This document shows positions 1 to 9,406 of a DNA stretch of 64,000 nucleotides, piece after piece. The notes under the pieces are model-generated. The model saw only the letters and a list, made by a program, of their open reading frames with translations. It searched no databases and was not told the DNA's origin. Source of the DNA: CALGLS01 sp965222105 (GTDB lineage: Bacteria > Bacteroidota > Bacteroidia > Chitinophagales > Saprospiraceae); contig CBDCTQ010000059.1 in the NCBI GenBank assembly GCA_965222105.1, positions 94,071-158,070 of the forward strand, in the 5' to 3' direction. A program made the position numbers and the translations under genes. Within the stretch, counting starts at the first letter, position 1. Each line of letters opens with the position of its first letter.

Positions 1-248
1 CGATGATCGCTACCCTGCTGATCATCCGCAACAATGTCGACCTCGACCGGATCCCTGGTTTCGGCAAACTGTCGGGCCTGATGATGATGATCTTTGTCGT
101 ACTGATCCTGATGTGGGTAGTTGATAGTACTCGGATATTTGTTGTGGCTTTTACGAGTATGCCTTTTTATTATGTTTTGCTGATCTTTGTAGGATTATTG
201 TTGGCACTTCGTATTGGGTTTAGCAAAATTTTTTCCAGTTCCCGGTAA
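1..248 (+). CDS. C-terminal end of an unidentified membrane protein (5' truncated by the window)
   Basis: The frame is open from the left edge to the TAA at 246-248, so only about 81 C-terminal residues are visible. They contain two or three strongly hydrophobic stretches (around residues 24-45 and 50-70) separated by short polar loops, ending in a basic, serine-rich tail. This is an integral inner-membrane protein. The fragment shows no catalytic motif and I do not assign a family. The real start lies upstream of the window. Confidence 0.5.
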   Translation, partial: MIATLLIIRNNVDLDRIPGFGKLSGLMMMIFVVLILMWVVDSTRIFVVAFTSMPFYYVLLIFVGLLLALRIGFSKIFSSSR

Positions 249-327
249 CACGTCTCTACCTCCTCTTACAATCCAACCAAAACGCTATTTTTCATGGCTC
301 CTTTGCGGGGCTTGCTACTTAGCGTAG

Positions 328-2526
328 ATGAGGTATTTCAAAGCATGCATCGCCGTTTTAGTATTGGTGTGTACGGTTGCCCGTTCTCAGCCCTATACTT
401 TAGATGCCCACCTGTTGACGGCCGAATTGCACCTCGACGGTCGTTTGGCGGAAGCCGATTGGGCCAAAGCCGATGTAGCCTCTTCTTTCTGGATGAACTA
501 TCCGTTTGATACCCTGTCGGCAGTATCGCAGACGGAGGTGCGGATGCTCATCAGCGAAACCCACCTGTACATTGGTGCCATTTGCCATCATCAAACCGGC
601 AACCATCAATATGTGGTACAATCGCTTAAGCGGGATTTTACCTTTCGGGAAAACGAAGCCTTTTCCGTAATCATCGATGCGTACAACGATGCCACTTCGG
701 GGTATGGCTTCACCGTCAACCCCTACGGGGCGCAAAGCGACGGGCTGATCGCCAATGGAGGTAACAGGGGGGAAACCAAAAGCTGGGACGGCCTGTGGCT
801 GGCGGAAGTGAGCCGTCAGCCCGGCTACTGGTCGGTAGAAATGGCCATTCCCTTGAAGACCCTGCGCTATACGGCCCGGTCCGGTCATTGGGGCATCAAC
901 TTTGCCCGCAACGATTTGTTCCGCAATGAAATTTCTACCTGGGTGCCCGTTGCCCGCGGTTTTGAAGTAACGACCCTTGCCAACAAAGGCCGTCTGACAT
1001 TGGCATACCAACCCAAGTCGGGCTCCAACGCCGTTTTCATCCCGTATGCTGCCGGATTTGTCCGAAAGGACTACCCCGATTCTACAACGGCAGGCCCTTT
1101 TGTGGGGGCTGACGCCAAAATTGCCCTCAACAGTTCACTCTATCTCGATCTGACGGCCCGGCCCGATTTTTCGCAGGTGGAAGTAGATCAGCAGGTGATC
1201 GATCTGAGCCGGTTTGAATTGTTCTTTCCCGAACAACGGTTGTTCTTTCTGGAAAACAGTGACCTCTTTGCTTCGTTGGGCAATCGTCGTGTCCACCCAT
1301 TTTTCTCTCGGCGTATCGGAGGGGCCGATGAAGAGCCGGTGACGATCCACTTTGGTGCCCGCATCAGCGGTAAACTCAACAAAGACTGGCGCATGGGATT
1401 GATGACCATACACACCGCCTTGCCGGATTCGGCGATCAATATGACAGGCAACAATAATTTCTCATTGGCGGCGCTTCAGCGGACCATCTTCTCCGGATCG
1501 ACCCTTACTGGCTTTGTGGCCAACCGGCAGCGATTCCTGGATTTTTCTCCTATGGCCGACTTCAACCGGGTGGCAGGGCTCGAATTTGATTACCGGTCGA
1601 AAGATGCCCGCTGGGTGGGGAAGGGTTTTGTGCATCGGGCTTTCGCCGAAACAGCCCTCGACGATGCTTTTTCCTATAGCATGAAAGCCCGGTACAAGAT
1701 CAAGACATTTTCCGTAAGGGCGGCCCTGGATGTGGTTGGCGAAAACTACCTCACGGATATGGGCTACGTGCCGAGATTGTATCACGAGGTTGAGCAAAGC
1801 GGACAATCCACCCGGGTACATTACAAACAGTGGCGGTGGAATAGCTACTACCGGATATTTTTTGAAAAAAATACGCTGATAGATTACATCGGCCCCGATG
1901 TCGACCTCGAATTCTTTACCGGCAGGGAGGGAGACCTGCAGGAATACCAGGCCAATGTGGACCTGATCGTTCGATTTATGGATGGGAGTGCGTTGACGCT
2001 TGGACACGACCACCGGGACCAGAAATTGTTATTTCCCTTTAGCTTGCCGGGGCTAGACCGCCCTTTCCCGGTGGGGAGGTATCCGAGGCGACTGTACGAG
2101 GTAGCTTTCGACACCGGCAAACGGAAGGGGTTGTATTACAACTTCCGGGTAGGCGGCGGCCGCCAATACATGGGAAAAACTTTTCAGGTGGAAAGCGAAC
2201 TCAACTACCGGTGGAAGCATTACGCTACGTTGGGATTGACCTTTTCACAAAAAAATCTGTACGAGTTTCCGGAAGTCTATGGAGAGGCGCATTTTATATT
2301 GCTGGGCTCTAAGATCGACCTTTCTTTTAGCCGAAACCTCTTTTTCACTACTTACCTGCAATACAACACACAGACGAATAACATTAATATCAACAGTCGT
2401 TTTCAGTGGCGCTTCCAACCCTTGTCGGATATTTATCTGGTGTACACCGAAAATTATTTTTCCGAAGATTTTGCAGTCAAAAACCGGGCACTGGTGGTGA
2501 AGATCAGTTATTGGTGGGGAATCTAA
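328..2526 (+). CDS. DUF5916 protein with N-terminal CBM9-like domain
   Basis: The 732-residue product opens with a hydrophobic signal peptide ending near VARSQ (residues 1-21). Residues of about 25-215 look like the carbohydrate-binding family 9-like fold that precedes DUF5916 (pattern LDGRLAEADWAKAD, then a conserved region around RNDLFRNEISTWVP). The rest is rich in alternating aromatic and polar residues typical of an outer-membrane beta-barrel, and the last residues (VVKISYWWGI) end in an aromatic/hydrophobic strand. Members are widespread in Bacteroidota; substrate and exact role are unknown. It stands alone, convergent with the next, minus-strand gene. The start is the ATG at 328; a longer overlapping frame at 294 is a shadow. 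Confidence 0.8.
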   Translation: MRYFKACIAVLVLVCTVARSQPYTLDAHLLTAELHLDGRLAEADWAKADVASSFWMNYPFDTLSAVSQTEVRMLISETHLYIGAICHHQTGNHQYVVQSLKRDFTFRENEAFSVIIDAYNDATSGYGFTVNPYGAQSDGLIANGGNRGETKSWDGLWLAEVSRQPGYWSVEMAIPLKTLRYTARSGHWGINFARNDLFRNEISTWVPVARGFEVTTLANKGRLTLAYQPKSGSNAVFIPYAAGFVRKDYPDSTTAGPFVGADAKIALNSSLYLDLTARPDFSQVEVDQQVIDLSRFELFFPEQRLFFLENSDLFASLGNRRVHPFFSRRIGGADEEPVTIHFGARISGKLNKDWRMGLMTIHTALPDSAINMTGNNNFSLAALQRTIFSGSTLTGFVANRQRFLDFSPMADFNRVAGLEFDYRSKDARWVGKGFVHRAFAETALDDAFSYSMKARYKIKTFSVRAALDVVGENYLTDMGYVPRLYHEVEQSGQSTRVHYKQWRWNSYYRIFFEKNTLIDYIGPDVDLEFFTGREGDLQEYQANVDLIVRFMDGSALTLGHDHRDQKLLFPFSLPGLDRPFPVGRYPRRLYEVAFDTGKRKGLYYNFRVGGGRQYMGKTFQVESELNYRWKHYATLGLTFSQKNLYEFPEVYGEAHFILLGSKIDLSFSRNLFFTTYLQYNTQTNNININSRFQWRFQPLSDIYLVYTENYFSEDFAVKNRALVVKISYWWGI

Positions 2527-2546
2527 ATGAATATTCAGTGGCTTGC

Positions 2547-2903
2547 TCATGGCTGGATAACCGGCTCATGCCCCAGCCACACCTGCCAAAGAAGGGTGAA
2601 AACTGCCAGTGCGACGTACAATATTTGCCGGACAAAGAATTTCAGTATTTTACGGTTTGGGCGAAAGCCCCACGACTCAAAGAGGTGGGAATAAAAAGTA
2701 GTGTGATCGGCTTCGTCGAGTTGGTGGACATGGTTCATCAAGCAGGCACGGTAGTAGTAAAACTGTATTTGAACGACTATATAACCCACTATCATCAGGG
2801 GCCACCAGATGAGGAAGGGGCCCAGCCAGGCGATGAGCACGAAAAAGATGTGTATCCAGAACACAGCTCTCTGGCGGATGATGTTGGTGGTGTGTTTTTC
2901 CAT
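2547..2903 (-). CDS. Small membrane protein, unknown function
   Basis: The 118-residue product has two hydrophobic segments close together (about residues 14-34 and 34-50, the latter aromatic-rich) and a third near the C-terminus (about 88-105). It is an inner-membrane protein with no motif I recognise. It is the last gene of a compact minus-strand group (GtrA-like, the 111-residue protein, this gene), with only 21 bp between it and the gene upstream, so co-transcription is likely. Confidence 0.6.
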   Translation of the reverse strand: MEKHTTNIIRQRAVFWIHIFFVLIAWLGPFLIWWPLMIVGYIVVQIQFYYYRACLMNHVHQLDEADHTTFYSHLFESWGFRPNRKILKFFVRQILYVALAVFTLLWQVWLGHEPVIQP

Positions 2904-2924
2904 AGTTATAAAAACAGTTTGCAG

Positions 2925-3260
2925 TTAAAATTCCAATCCTTCGAGGTCGTCGGGTTTTTCTTGTTTGTATTGTCTTTTGGTGAGGATGCGCTGTCGCTGC
3001 CGTTCTACGATGAGGCGTGCGAGGGCCACATTGCCGGGTTCGGTACACCAGGGGGAGAGGACGTGGTTGATCTTGTGTTCGGCGACGTCGAGGCGATAGA
3101 GGAGGCTCATCAGGAAGTCGATGCGGTGTTCGAGCATATAGGCTACTTCGTTGGCCACGAGCTGAAGGAGTTCCTCTTCGGAGAGGGGCTGGTCGCCGAT
3201 GTCGAGTCCGAAATCGCGGGCGATCAGGGCAGTGGTTTGTATGGTCAGTTGATTGTCCAT
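2925..3260 (-). CDS. Conserved-looking soluble protein of unknown function
   Basis: The 111-residue product is soluble and helical, with an acidic N-terminal half and a basic C-terminal segment (VERQRQRILTKRQYKQEKP). I do not recognise a family. Its ATG lies directly next to the stop codon of the GtrA-like gene (no spacer), which indicates translational coupling. The codon pattern and clean co-directional spacing support a real gene. Predominance of helix-forming residues around YMLEHRIDFLMSLLYRLDVAEHKI suggests a small protein-protein interaction domain; this is inference. Confidence 0.6.
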   Translation of the reverse strand: MDNQLTIQTTALIARDFGLDIGDQPLSEEELLQLVANEVAYMLEHRIDFLMSLLYRLDVAEHKINHVLSPWCTEPGNVALARLIVERQRQRILTKRQYKQEKPDDLEGLEF

Positions 3261-3662
3261 TTACCGGAATACGAAGTTTTTTTGCAAAATAAAATTGTAG
3301 GTCACCGCCACCAGTATGGCCACGATCACCCTCGAATAAAAATAATGAATGCCGACATATTCCGTAATCAAAAACACGCCAAAAGTATTCAACAATAGAC
3401 TTCCGGCCGACACCAGCGTATAGCGAAATGCCTGGTGGTGGAGTTTGCTTTCCGTTGATGAAAAGACCCAATAGCGCCCCAACAAAAAATTGGTGACGGC
3501 ACCCAGGGTAGCTCCCAGGGCGGTGGCCACCACATACCACAGTCCCAACACTTCTTTAAAAAACAATAAACTTACAAAATCGACCGCCGTGCCGATCAAG
3601 GCCGCTACCTGTGCGCCCGCAAATAAACGCGTCAACGACCGGTCGAAATTGTTTTTGGCCAT
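3261..3662 (-). CDS. GtrA family membrane protein
   Basis: The 133-residue product has four predicted membrane helices and the GtrA/DPMS pattern: a basic N-terminus, GTAVDFVSLLFF in helix 1, the conserved ATNFLLGRYWVF-like loop (here AVTNFLLGRYWVFSS) and a C-terminal NFILQKNFVF ending. Members help transfer or flip polyprenyl-linked sugars for glycosylation of polysaccharides or lipids in the inner membrane. The open frame extends to a TTG at 3689, but the ATG at 3662 gives the usual basic MAKNNFDRSL start and the family length, so I use it. It leads the three-gene minus-strand group; no glycosyltransferase partner is adjacent. Confidence 0.85.
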   Translation of the reverse strand: MAKNNFDRSLTRLFAGAQVAALIGTAVDFVSLLFFKEVLGLWYVVATALGATLGAVTNFLLGRYWVFSSTESKLHHQAFRYTLVSAGSLLLNTFGVFLITEYVGIHYFYSRVIVAILVAVTYNFILQKNFVFR

Positions 3663-3701
3663 ATGGATTTGTGGATAGCTGTTTTTCAAAACTTTTTGGC
3701 T

Positions 3702-4367
3702 TCACTGGTTGCTGTACCAGTTGCAATAATCCTCCAACCACTGGTGATTATCCGATTCAGGGTCGGTGGCCTCCAGTTCGCAAATGGGAATGATTATATT
3801 GGTGCCGTCCTTGCTGCCTTTTCCCAGTATGCCATAAGGGTCTTCCCAGCTCATTAATTTTTTAAGTACCACCACATCGCCCTGCTGTACAGGACCAGCC
3901 TGCTGGTATTCCATCACTTTTACCTCAAAGGGAAAGGTCAGCTTTTCATCCAAAAACGACTCCCATTTTTCGTACATTTCAAATTCATCCTGGAGATTGA
4001 CGTCTTTAAACACTTCTCTGTAATAGCTTGCTTTTTCTTCAAATAATTCTATCAATTGGAGCTTTGCCGCCGCCGCCCGTTTTGCCGTTTGGCTTATAGG
4101 GCGGAGGGGCGTATGCTCAATGTCTGAAAGGTTTAGGGTCATCGTTTCCAGGTCCAGCCCTTTCTCAATGGCATCTAAAATTGCCTTATCCGGCATTTTT
4201 AAAATGGTATCTGCTCCCAATTGGAGCGTTACAAAACCCTCCTCCGGAAAGTCTGTAATTTTTCCCTCCCAGCCGCCAATATCCAACCCTTCAAAATCGG
4301 GGTCTTCCTCCCCTTTTTTTATCTTTACGATGTCGCCTTTTTTAAAACTTTTTTTCTCAGAGTCCAT
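3702..4367 (-). CDS. CcbP-like calcium-binding domain protein
   Basis: The 221-residue product is strongly acidic and soluble. The N-terminal third (about 1-55) resembles a small beta-barrel module (KKGDIVKIKKG, WEGKITDFPEEGFVTLQ). The C-terminal part (about 135-221) matches the pattern of the cyanobacterial calcium-binding protein CcbP family: LTFPFEVKVMEYQQAGPVQQGD, then a second beta-rich stretch, then PICELEATDPESDNHQWLEDYCNWYSNQ. It is probably a cytoplasmic calcium-binding or buffering protein. It is divergently oriented to the Rieske gene, with a 145-bp spacer. Function is inferred from pattern recognition only. Confidence 0.6.
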   Translation of the reverse strand: MDSEKKSFKKGDIVKIKKGEEDPDFEGLDIGGWEGKITDFPEEGFVTLQLGADTILKMPDKAILDAIEKGLDLETMTLNLSDIEHTPLRPISQTAKRAAAAKLQLIELFEEKASYYREVFKDVNLQDEFEMYEKWESFLDEKLTFPFEVKVMEYQQAGPVQQGDVVVLKKLMSWEDPYGILGKGSKDGTNIIIPICELEATDPESDNHQWLEDYCNWYSNQ

Positions 4368-4512
4368 ATAAATGAGTTAACAAATTTTTGTGAATAGAAT
4401 ACAGTGTTTTCCAGGTAGCATCTTTCCTGGCAAAGGGAATCAATTTTTTGTAAAGGTATGGCTACTTTCGTGAAAAAAGAGGTAAAAAGGGACAAATTAA
4501 ATATCAGACGCA

Positions 4513-5595
4513 ATGAACATCCACCCCGACATCAGGCAGGCGCACACGCTGCCCACTGATTTTTACAACAGCGAAGCCCTCTTCCACCAATCGCTCGAAT
4601 CCATTTTTTCCGCCTCCTGGCAGTACGTTGCCGACCGATCCGAAGTGAACGAGCCAGGGCAGGTGCTTCCCTTCATCCTTTTGGAAAACGCCCTGGACGA
4701 GCCATTGTTGTTGAGCTGCGACAAGGAGGGCCAACTCCGTTGCATGTCGAACGTATGTACTCACCGGGGGAAGGTCATAGTAGAGCAGGCGGGCAAGATG
4801 CCTCAGTTGAGGTGTGGTTATCACGGCAGGTGTTTCCGTCTTGACGGTAGTTTCAAAAGCACCCCCGGCTTTGAGGATGCCCTGGATTTTCCTTCCCCGG
4901 CCGATAACCTTGCGCAAGTCGATTGGAAAGAATGGCTGGGACTGCTGTTCGTTTCGTTGCAGCCGGGGGTTGGGTTTGACGAGGTGTTTGGCCCATTACA
5001 GCAACGGATGTCCTGGTGGCCCTGGGAGGAGATGCAGTTTGTACCCGAAGCCTCGCAGGATTATTTTTTGGATGCGCACTGGGCCTTGTATTGCGACAAC
5101 TACCTGGAAGGGTTCCACATTCCGTTCGTCCATCCGGCATTGAATAAAGCCCTTCAATTCGACGACTATGGCTACGAGCTGTTTTCACATGCCTCCCTCC
5201 AACTCGGCATCGCTAAAGAGGGCGAACCGGTGTTCGATCTGCCTCCCAATTCTCCCGATTACGGCAAGCGGGTGTACGCCTATTATTTTTGGGTGTTCCC
5301 AAATCTGATGTTCAATTTTTATCCCTGGGGGTTGTCGCTCAACATTGTGTACCCGATTAACCATCAGCGCACCCGGATCAGCTTCCGGACCTATGCCCTG
5401 AATGACCGGTCAGGCGAATGGGCTACCAACCAACTGCACCAAACGGAAATGGAGGACGAGGCCGTGGTGGCTTCGGTACAGCAGGGCATCCGGTCGAGGT
5501 ACTATCGAAAGGGAAGGTTTTCGCCGTCGATGGAACGGGGGGTGCATCATTTTCATGGGTTGGTGGCGGGGTGGATGGGGGTAGGGGAAAGATGA
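4513..5595 (+). CDS. Rieske 2Fe-2S ring-hydroxylating oxygenase, alpha-subunit family
   Basis: The 360-residue product has both hallmarks of aromatic-ring-hydroxylating oxygenase large subunits. The Rieske cluster ligands are CTHRG (about residue 82) and CGYHG (about 102), giving C-x-H and C-x-x-H. The mononuclear iron site is DNYLEGFHIPFVHP (about 196-209), with two histidines and probably a later acidic ligand. Length and order fit the family that includes choline/betaine and carnitine monooxygenases. It needs an external reductase, and none is encoded nearby, so the substrate cannot be stated. The start is the ATG at 4513. It is a single gene, followed after about 20 bp by the promoter of the next locus. 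Confidence 0.88.
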   Translation: MNIHPDIRQAHTLPTDFYNSEALFHQSLESIFSASWQYVADRSEVNEPGQVLPFILLENALDEPLLLSCDKEGQLRCMSNVCTHRGKVIVEQAGKMPQLRCGYHGRCFRLDGSFKSTPGFEDALDFPSPADNLAQVDWKEWLGLLFVSLQPGVGFDEVFGPLQQRMSWWPWEEMQFVPEASQDYFLDAHWALYCDNYLEGFHIPFVHPALNKALQFDDYGYELFSHASLQLGIAKEGEPVFDLPPNSPDYGKRVYAYYFWVFPNLMFNFYPWGLSLNIVYPINHQRTRISFRTYALNDRSGEWATNQLHQTEMEDEAVVASVQQGIRSRYYRKGRFSPSMERGVHHFHGLVAGWMGVGER

Positions 5596-5616
5596 GTTGA
5601 AAAAAGTATTTGAATA

Positions 5617-5649
5617 TTTGATAATATCAAAACGTTATTGCTATATTTG
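5617..5649 (+). promoter_or_regulatory. Bacteroidota-type promoter of the large T9SS cargo gene
   Basis: TTTG at 5617-5620 and TATATTTG at 5642-5649 are separated by 21 bp, matching the phylum's -33 TTTG and -7 TAnnTTTG elements. Transcription would start near 5653, which rules out translation from the in-frame TTG at 5597 and points to the ATG at 5690 or the TTG at 5747. Confidence 0.65.
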
Positions 5650-5689
5650 CTTTATATCCAATATTTTTCACCCTCTAAACCTTTGCTAT

Positions 5690-8600
5690 ATGTTCCCTTC
5701 AACTGATTTTCAAAAGAGCTGCCCCCCCCCCCCCGCGGCACTTTATTTGATCCATGAAAAAATCCGATCCTGTAAAAACCGGAATCCCCTAATCTGGTTG
5801 GCAGCGGTATTGCTTTTTTTCAGTACCCTGATGCCAGACGCGCTATTAGCCCAACCATGTACCCCAGAATCTGAATTTACGATCCAGGTAGTGGGGAGTG
5901 ATATTGTGTTTACAGCCAATATGCCGAACATTCCAGGTGCAACGTATACCTGGGGCGTAAGCGATGACAATGGTCAAATCACAGAAGTAACCGGACCTAC
6001 GACACTAACGCTTTCGCAAAGCTTGTTCAGCCTCACCTCCCCGATATATGTACGCCTTTTTGTAGAAAGCGATTTTGTATTTTCACAGTGCTACGAAGAA
6101 GTGTATGCCGGCGATGGATGTGGCGAAGTCATTGGAGACTTAATCAACGATGTTATGGGATGTACAGTCAATTTCGAACCGGTATATGGATTGCCCATAC
6201 CCCCCGTATCCATTATTGGAAATACCTGGAACTTCGGTGATGGTTCGCCAGAAATATACAATGAGCCTTCGCCAACCCACCTTTTTCCTTCATCGGGTAC
6301 CTACACTGTTTTTCATGCAGTGATTACTGATTGGGGCGAGCCGGAGATCACTCGCATCTATTGGTGCAGTGATGATGTAACAGTTAGTTGTGGAAGCAGC
6401 TTTACCTGCGACTTTGACTTAATGGAACAAGATGACTGTTGCCGATTGAACATTTACTTCGAAAGCGATTTTCAGGATGGCATACATTCCTGGGATTTTG
6501 GGGATGGGACACCGATCTCCAACGAAGTGAATCCGGTGCATCAGTACACCAATTTGAATACGAGCGTTACTCCCAGTGTAGCCATTACTCATACTATTAC
6601 TTATCAGGGAACAACGCTTGCCTGCTCCAAAACGCATACTTTTGAACAGGAACACCAAGGGATTTATGTAGGTATGCCGGGTGTTCAAACGAGTATGAAC
6701 AATGTGGTCAGCAGTATTGATGGGCAGCTTCTTTTTCCGGGGACAGATATGATGGGCGAAAACATTCATATTGATGGTGAATTAAACTCGGATAAAGATT
6801 TTTTTACACTTAATAATTGTCATGTTTGTATGATTCCAAGGGCGGGAATTAACCTTGGAAAAGACAATAGTCCATTTGCCAAAGAATTGCGCATAGGTAA
6901 TATGTCGGAAGTATCCAATAGCGATCAGCAAATGTGTGCTGTTTGGCGAAGCATCCGAGTTGACGACAATGGCAGACTAGGGTTGTTTAATAGTACCATT
7001 AAGGATGCTTACTACGGAGTTGAAACAGTTGGTGAAAGCATAGTACTTCAAGTAAACAATACTAATTTTAATAACAATTTTGTAGGAATGTATCTTCAGG
7101 GGAATGTCTCTACTCCTTTATTTCGAGGCAACACCTTTGCTTTTGACGGGACAATGCTTGACCCGATAGGTGGCTTGCCGGATAATTTTCCCTATACCCC
7201 TGGATACAACACCAATCGAAGTTATGCAGGTATTCAGACCAATGAAACAGTATTAAATCTTTTTGATTACAATCCGATTATCCCTCCTAATCTATTTACG
7301 AATCTGGCCCAAGGCATTGCTATGAATAATACGCATGCAATTATTCATCGCTGCCGGTTTGAAGACATAGAGGCTGGGCCATATGATTTTATTGCTGGGA
7401 ATGGTATTTTATTTGAATCCGATGGTGGACACTCTCTTCAACAGTTAGGGATTTTACCTTCTCCTTTTGATCCAACCCCAATAACATTTAATGGCTGTAC
7501 GACAGGTATTAAGCTTTTATTCTCCGGCCCACAAATTCAATTACGAAGTCAAAATAATGTGATGGAAAATATGGGGACCGGGTATTTTCTTAGAGCTACT
7601 TCTGAAGGCTCATTGGGGGTAAATGAAGAAATACCGGCTATAATCACGAACAATACCATCACTGCAATTGGTAGAGGTATACAAACCATTCTTTCAAGCC
7701 CAACTTCCTATTTAGATGTAATATCAAATGATGTAACTACACTTGGATTAGGAAATGATGTGGGGATTTGGATTATGAATGACCCAATTGGTTTGATTAG
7801 TGCTCATGACATTTTAATTTCACAAAATAACGTTATTCAATATAACAATCTAACATCCCCATCACTTGGGATTTTCCTTAGTAGTGTTGATGGAGGAATA
7901 GTTGAATTAAACAATGTTCAAATGTCCTTATCAACCACTCAAGGAATTTCAATATGGCATTCTGAGAATTGTACAGTTTCATGCAATAAAATCACTGGAG
8001 ACGGGGATAGAGGTCTTAGTTTATTGTCTAGTCAATCTTGCCACTTTTTAAATAATGGGTCGAGTTTATGCAGTGAGGGATTCAATGTTTCGTTTGAAAA
8101 TCCAGGAACAATCATTAATTGTAACAAATTTAGCGATAACACATATGGTCTTCTGTTTGATAACTTAGCCAGCACTGGAAATCAATTGGATTATCGAAAT
8201 GTATGGGAAGGAACCTTTTGGCTGGGGGCTTTACATACTGATCCCGGGATTGCTTCTCTTTCACAATTTTCGAGAGCAAACAGTAATAACCAAACTCCTC
8301 CATCTTGGGAACCGTTTAACTGGTTTATTCTTGATGATCCAATCATATGTAATATTTGTCCTGAAGAAATGTTAATTGAACCGACTTCTTTTTTTGATGC
8401 CCTTGACACATTAACTGTAACAAATGGGTTAGAGGTAGGTACTTATTCTGAGGGATATAATTGGAATCTACAACGCCATCTATTTAGAAAGATTGATAAG
8501 CACCCTTCTTCAGTGTTTACAAATACCACTATGTATGATTTTGTGAATACGTATTCCAATACGTCAGGGGGCTTTCTTTATGATATTGAAAAACAAATTT

Positions 8601-9391
8601 CAGAATTATTCAATTTGACTCCTTCTAACCATGAAACGATCGAAAGTAACTCTCTTTCTTCTCAATCCTTATTAAATGACATCTATGAAACCGATTCATT
8701 AATTAAAATTGCCATAAACAACAATAACAACCTGGCTTCTTTCTTGGTTGACAGATCCAACTTATTCGAGCAACTCCAAACACTTCAACAGGAAAGTAGT
8801 TTGATCATTCAAGGATATATAACCAACAGATTAAATGTGGCCAATGATTTAATTAACGCCAATGATACAATCATCACAGTTGCTGACTATGAGAGCAATG
8901 AAAAAACGATAAACGACATTCTTTTAAAGACCGAAGTGCAAAATGCACCTCCGATGTTGACCCAAATTGAGACTATAGAGAGTATTTCTGAAATGTGCCC
9001 ACTGGAGGGTGGGAACGCTGTATATAGAGCGAACGCTTTATTACTGGCGTGGACTAATCAATTTAATAAAATAAATACTTGTGGTGCAAACCCTTATGAT
9101 GATAATGAAGACTCAGAAAAACCGACCATAACGGGGCAGAAACTGAAAGTTTTCCCTAACCCAAGTCGTGAGTCAGCCCGGCTTTTGCTGCCTTATATGG
9201 AAGGCGGTGATGGATATCTATTAAAAGTAACAAATGTAACGGGTCAAACCGTTTTTTCAGTGCAACTACCTGCAAATTCTTACAAGTATGATCTACTTAC
9301 TTCAACCTTCCCTGCTGGAATTTACCAAGTTCACTTAATTGGTGTTAGTACCTCGGATGTAATTTCAGCCAAGATCATTATTCAACATTAG
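5690..9391 (+). CDS. Large T9SS-secreted protein with PKD-like and beta-helix regions; C13 tract at its 5' end
   Basis: From the ATG at 5690 the product has 1233 residues. A hydrophobic signal segment (about 33-50, LIWLAAVLLFFSTLMP) ends near ALLAQ. Two PKD-like domains follow (WNFGDGSPEI and WDFGDGTPIS), then a long asparagine-rich region of short beta-strands (about 400-900) that looks like a right-handed parallel beta-helix, then a helical region, and a C-terminal T9SS type A signal (KVFPNPSRES). It is probably a cell-surface adhesin or binding protein. A run of 13 C at 5722-5734 falls in codons 11-15, before the signal peptide. Alternatively translation starts at TTG 5747, giving a normal 12-residue n-region and leaving the tract in the leader. 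Base composition is distinctly AT-rich relative to flanking genes. Confidence 0.8.
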   Translation: MFPSTDFQKSCPPPPAALYLIHEKIRSCKNRNPLIWLAAVLLFFSTLMPDALLAQPCTPESEFTIQVVGSDIVFTANMPNIPGATYTWGVSDDNGQITEVTGPTTLTLSQSLFSLTSPIYVRLFVESDFVFSQCYEEVYAGDGCGEVIGDLINDVMGCTVNFEPVYGLPIPPVSIIGNTWNFGDGSPEIYNEPSPTHLFPSSGTYTVFHAVITDWGEPEITRIYWCSDDVTVSCGSSFTCDFDLMEQDDCCRLNIYFESDFQDGIHSWDFGDGTPISNEVNPVHQYTNLNTSVTPSVAITHTITYQGTTLACSKTHTFEQEHQGIYVGMPGVQTSMNNVVSSIDGQLLFPGTDMMGENIHIDGELNSDKDFFTLNNCHVCMIPRAGINLGKDNSPFAKELRIGNMSEVSNSDQQMCAVWRSIRVDDNGRLGLFNSTIKDAYYGVETVGESIVLQVNNTNFNNNFVGMYLQGNVSTPLFRGNTFAFDGTMLDPIGGLPDNFPYTPGYNTNRSYAGIQTNETVLNLFDYNPIIPPNLFTNLAQGIAMNNTHAIIHRCRFEDIEAGPYDFIAGNGILFESDGGHSLQQLGILPSPFDPTPITFNGCTTGIKLLFSGPQIQLRSQNNVMENMGTGYFLRATSEGSLGVNEEIPAIITNNTITAIGRGIQTILSSPTSYLDVISNDVTTLGLGNDVGIWIMNDPIGLISAHDILISQNNVIQYNNLTSPSLGIFLSSVDGGIVELNNVQMSLSTTQGISIWHSENCTVSCNKITGDGDRGLSLLSSQSCHFLNNGSSLCSEGFNVSFENPGTIINCNKFSDNTYGLLFDNLASTGNQLDYRNVWEGTFWLGALHTDPGIASLSQFSRANSNNQTPPSWEPFNWFILDDPIICNICPEEMLIEPTSFFDALDTLTVTNGLEVGTYSEGYNWNLQRHLFRKIDKHPSSVFTNTTMYDFVNTYSNTSGGFLYDIEKQISELFNLTPSNHETIESNSLSSQSLLNDIYETDSLIKIAINNNNNLASFLVDRSNLFEQLQTLQQESSLIIQGYITNRLNVANDLINANDTIITVADYESNEKTINDILLKTEVQNAPPMLTQIETIESISEMCPLEGGNAVYRANALLLAWTNQFNKINTCGANPYDDNEDSEKPTITGQKLKVFPNPSRESARLLLPYMEGGDGYLLKVTNVTGQTVFSVQLPANSYKYDLLTSTFPAGIYQVHLIGVSTSDVISAKIIIQH
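5722..5734 (+). repeat. Homopolymer of 13 C
   Basis: An uninterrupted C13 run lies between the promoter and the signal-peptide codons of the T9SS cargo gene. Tracts like this are hotspots for slipped-strand mispairing. A one-base change would disconnect the ATG at 5690 from the downstream frame. Confidence 0.95.
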
Positions 9392-9406
9392 CTTTATTAT
9401 TCAACA

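Noticed and set aside
2406..3398. 330-residue plus-strand open frame
   Set aside because: It overlaps the end of the DUF5916 gene and lies opposite three minus-strand genes, including the recognisable GtrA gene; composition is shadow-like.
5755..5793. ATG AAA AAA start at 5755, which looks like a typical signal-peptide start
   Set aside because: It is in another frame and meets a stop after 12 codons; the signal-peptide hydrophobic stretch is in the main frame.
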